Assembly: GCF_009870125.1 (NCBI RefSeq)
Contig: NC_046679.1
Coordinates: 14,570,001-14,634,000, forward strand
Origin: Drosophila pseudoobscura
Lineage: Eukaryota; Arthropoda; Insecta; Diptera; Drosophilidae
DNA length: 64,000 nt
Direction: 5' to 3'
The notes beneath the pieces are model-generated. The model did not search any database. It was not told the origin of the DNA and saw only the letters and a list, made by a program, of their open reading frames with translations. Shown here one piece after another: positions 61,451-64,000 of this stretch. The translations under genes were made by a program, and so were the position numbers. Every line of letters starts with the position of its first letter. Within the stretch, counting starts at the first letter, position 1.

Positions 61451-62660
61451 TTGGACAACTTGGGGCTGTTGGGTTACGCAGCCCAATATTAGCCAATAGT
61501 CCATAGCTTATAGCCAGTGGTGCAGCAGTAAATTAAATCCCTATTATTGTTTTTTATTTGCACTTCCAATTGTAAAACTTTTTCATCCGCAAATGTAATT
61601 ATATGTATAATCTTGCATATTCTGTCTTGTCTTCCTATATTTCCTTCGCTTTCTCTATCCACAGACAGTAATGGCTATATAGACTCGGCTATTGATGCTG
61701 ACTAAGAATATATGTATACATATGGACATACATATGTATGTATACTTTATATTAAATTATATATACTAAAATTGACACATGTATTAATTAAATGAATAAA
61801 AACCAAAAAAAACACGCCGAGAACTTGTAAATGATGTGAAATATTAGAAAAAAAACTTTTCATCATTAAAGGAATAAAGACAAAACAAATAGATAATACC
61901 TTTCTTAACAATATTTAATACTTTTAAAAATCGCAAATAATTTTTTTTTTTTTTAAATAACACAAAATAAGTGTGATTTCTCATTTCTAAATCTTATAGC
62001 TGTTACGGTCCCTGTCAGAAATAGTTCATAATACTGCGGCAAATGCTTTGCCGGGTCATATTTTTCCTGCATCTTCTATCCTCCACGATTTTAAAATGTC
62101 CTCCTCGAAGGCTTTGCAGTGTCTAGAATAGATTATATAATTATTATCTGCAAAATAGTCGGCAACAAGCGCAGTCCAGAGGCGTATTTGCAGTGGGTGA
62201 AGTTTGTGGCGTGTTTACATCTTCTCTATTTTCGAAACTTCCTTGTTACCGCTTGTCTTCAATAACGCAAAGACGCAGGGAATAGCCTTCCCTGACACCA
62301 CCATCTTGGATATCATCTATGCCTGTTTCACTGTAGTCGTCGCCGTTTTTTTTTACACGTTTCCATTACACCACGAAAAACTTCATATATGTACACCGGA
62401 ACCGGTACTAGTTCGAACTCGAAATATTAAATGGTACATAAATCTGCTGACGATCACTGCTCTCTTTGAAAGCTCGCGTTTCGAACTATTTGAACATACA
62501 AGTATCGATATCTATGCAGTGTTGAAAAACTTTAGTTCTGTTCACAAAAGAACAAGCTCCCAGCTAGAATTCAAATATTGACTAATAAAACAATTTTATA
62601 TACACTTAAAATAAAGAAAATCTTGGGGTCTATATTTGATTTACATTATTAGAAAGAAGC

Positions 62661-63772
62661 TTATGCGTGTATTGTGTTGTTTCGCTCATGGTAGATACTG
62701 CTAAGTGATGACCGTATGAAGGCGTCACCACTCTCCACGAAACCGTCCATATGTGTCCATAAGAACCAGAATGTGAGGGTGAAGAACAGCACCTTGCTGA
62801 CACAGTCCAGGATGTAGAGGCGCCGTAACACTTTGCGGGCATACGGGAGAGTGGACGGGCTCTCTCTTAGAATGTAGGTGCGCATGCCCATGATGTAGGT
62901 GCTGATGTAGGTCTCCCAATTGAGCTGGCCCACAGAGGTGTCGAACATTTCCTCGTCTATAGCATTCAGCTGGCTGCTCATCTCCTGAAATTTCTCGTTC
63001 TGAAATTCCCAGTCTTTCGTTGTGTAGTACTGCAGTAGCTTCAGACCCATCGACACCTTGCGCTGCACATTCACCAAGCTGCAAAAAGGTAATGCTTGAA
63101 ATGATAGTGGATTTATGGAGTCAGTAACTTACAAGGGCTTCTGGCCAGAGATCAGCATCAAAAAGTCAATAAAATAGGCAGGAAGATAGTGAAAGAATAT
63201 CACGCAGAACAGGTGATGGTAATAGTTCTTCTTGATGGATCCTCCGGGGTACCACAGGGAGAAGCTTAGCGGAGTCTCGTAGAAGAAGCGACGACCCGTC
63301 TCAATGCTGTCGCCCCACGATGTCAGGGCCTTTTTGGAGATGCATAGGTTGCAGAAGTGCACCTCGTTTCGTTTGCTGGGCGCCTTCTCCTGGCTGCTAG
63401 CCTTGGCGCGCTGATAGCCACACAAGATCAACCCGTTGATGGCCTTGTCTACAGGTATCACTGTGGAGGAGTACAGCGGATTGCAGTGCATCGATCGTAT
63501 CACACCTCGGGCGGCACCAATCATCAGGCCAGTGGGTCCGGTAACGCCCTCAATCCATCCTGGCAGCGGTTCGCTAATGGCCGCCGTTACTGCAAAGGCA
63601 ATGGAGCATGCACAATTTAATAAACCAATTAACAGAGGCAGACTGGCTGATCATCTGGAAAGATCGCCCTTTACCACGCGCACCTTGTCCACGATGTCGG
63701 GATTCTTCTCTGCAATGATTAAAAACATGCACATGTACTCGTATTGGTAGAGGGGAAGCAGACCCTCAGCCA
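62661..63772 (-). pseudogene. Fatty acyl-CoA reductase, internally deleted
   Basis: Fatty acyl-CoA reductases make fatty alcohols for waxes and cuticular lipids at ER or peroxisome membranes. The last two exons look intact: 63589-63133 (TAAISEPLPGWIEGVTGPTG, MIGAARGVIRSMHCNP) and 63078-62661 (the C-terminal male-sterility domain, with STLPYARKVLRRLYILD and a hydrophobic helix), joined by a proper GT-AG intron. Upstream, 63772-63649 encodes a short fragment with EKNPDIVDKVRVVKGDL, like the end of the first Rossmann part, then a stop. The NAD-binding glycine motif and the roughly 150-residue catalytic middle with YxxxK are missing. Beyond the fragment lies copied Gdh sequence, so I call it a decayed gene. 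A nearby parent copy is expected but not in view. Confidence 0.7.
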
Positions 63773-63830
63773 TTAATTAAGTGTCATGGCATTGGAATTG
63801 CAATGTGGAGTTTGCATTTGGGTCTCTTAG

Positions 63831-64000
63831 CTGGCAGCCGCGGTGGAAGAAGTACTCGACCATGTCGAAGAACCGCGGATCCTTGGCAGTGGGCACATCC
63901 TTGAGGCGATCGGGAATCTGGTGCTCGGTGGCATAGCCACGTGCCTGCAGCGCTGCCGTGGGCAGGGCCTTGACCAGGGTGGTCAACTCCTGCTGGCGCA
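63831..64000 (-). pseudogene. Partial second copy of Gdh exon 1
   Basis: Bases 63831-64000 equal 59875-60044 at every position, running off the window edge. The segment encodes the N-terminal part of mature Gdh from about the presequence to FFHRGCQ, then breaks mid-codon run into unrelated sequence that reads LRDPNANSTL and stops at 63777. No splice donor or remaining Gdh exon follows. It is either a very recent duplication or an assembly joint. Confidence 0.85.

Larger units (their letters stand above)
60082..62660. other. Gdh promoter and repeat-rich region up to the broken reductase
   Basis: No gene that I can recognise. The first 80 nt hold the Gdh leader and TATA box. Perfect DRE words TATCGATA occur at 60293, 60703, 61342 and about 62503. 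60.66-61.28 kb is unlike its surroundings: GC-richer, with CGCG/GGCGCC words, possibly a transposon remnant. 61.36-61.45 kb is a dispersed repeat copy, and 61.69-61.80 kb is an ATATGTATACATATG-type low-complexity stretch. A 125-codon plus-strand frame at 62204-62581 matches no family I know. Confidence 0.5.

Noticed and set aside
61680..61800. Possible transposon end with ATATGTATACATATG words
   Set aside because: It resembles AT-rich mobile-element termini of flies, but I cannot find a matching second end or target-site duplication.
62204..62581. 125-codon plus-strand open frame near the broken reductase
   Set aside because: AT-rich, matches no family I know, and no splice or promoter evidence; left unannotated as a gene.

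Overview
This is nuclear DNA of an insect, almost certainly a Drosophila. Compact intron-bearing genes, fly core-promoter motifs (motif 1, DRE, motif 6-like), TG/CT microsatellites and clear fly orthologues (stumps, Sar1, Rpt2, RpS19b, Gdh) all point that way. As I recall, the D. melanogaster counterparts map to chromosome 3R (Muller element E) but not in one block, so this is probably another species. A selenocysteine-type Sps2 means it is not from a lineage that lost selenoproteins, such as D. willistoni.

The window has two parts. The first, 1 to 32.3 kb, is one large developmental locus. It has about 16 kb of non-coding DNA and then stumps (dof/heartbroken, the FGF-receptor adaptor). Stumps has four small 5' coding exons at 16.0-17.1 kb, a 12 kb intron holding a phase-compatible alternative first coding exon at 26.43 kb, and the TIR-like/DBB/ankyrin body at 29.07-32.26 kb.

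The second part, 34.8 to 60.1 kb, is a dense housekeeping cluster: Sar1 (+), PSR/JMJD6 (-), Muted plus a TMEM199/Vma12-like gene on one apparently dicistronic unit (+), a ZFPL1-like gene (-), Sps2 (+), the RNA polymerase III subunit RPC6 (-), a Yae1-like gene (+), Rpt2 (-), a p31comet-like gene (+), RpS19b (-), an NAD-dependent epimerase-like gene (+) and Gdh (-). Genes mostly alternate in strand, with short divergent promoters and convergent, nearly touching 3' ends. Several of these intervals carry copies of one AT-rich dispersed repeat that contains motif 1- and motif 6-like sequence.

The last 3.5 kb holds a broken fatty acyl-CoA reductase gene, followed at the window edge by a second, base-identical fragment of Gdh exon 1.

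The most notable points are: (1) Sps2 has an in-frame TGA in the catalytic loop and a foldable SECIS candidate in the 3' UTR, so ORF callers start it about 74 codons late; (2) Gdh joins exon 1 through a GC donor and has a 39-nt cassette exon; (3) stumps has two possible N-termini and a three-copy tyrosine motif; (4) Muted and the TMEM199-like gene are 13 nt apart; (5) a repeat family sits in the shared promoters; (6) an identical Gdh exon fragment abuts the broken reductase. All exon joins were worked out by hand from splice consensus, reading phase and protein similarity recalled from memory; no alignment or database search was run.
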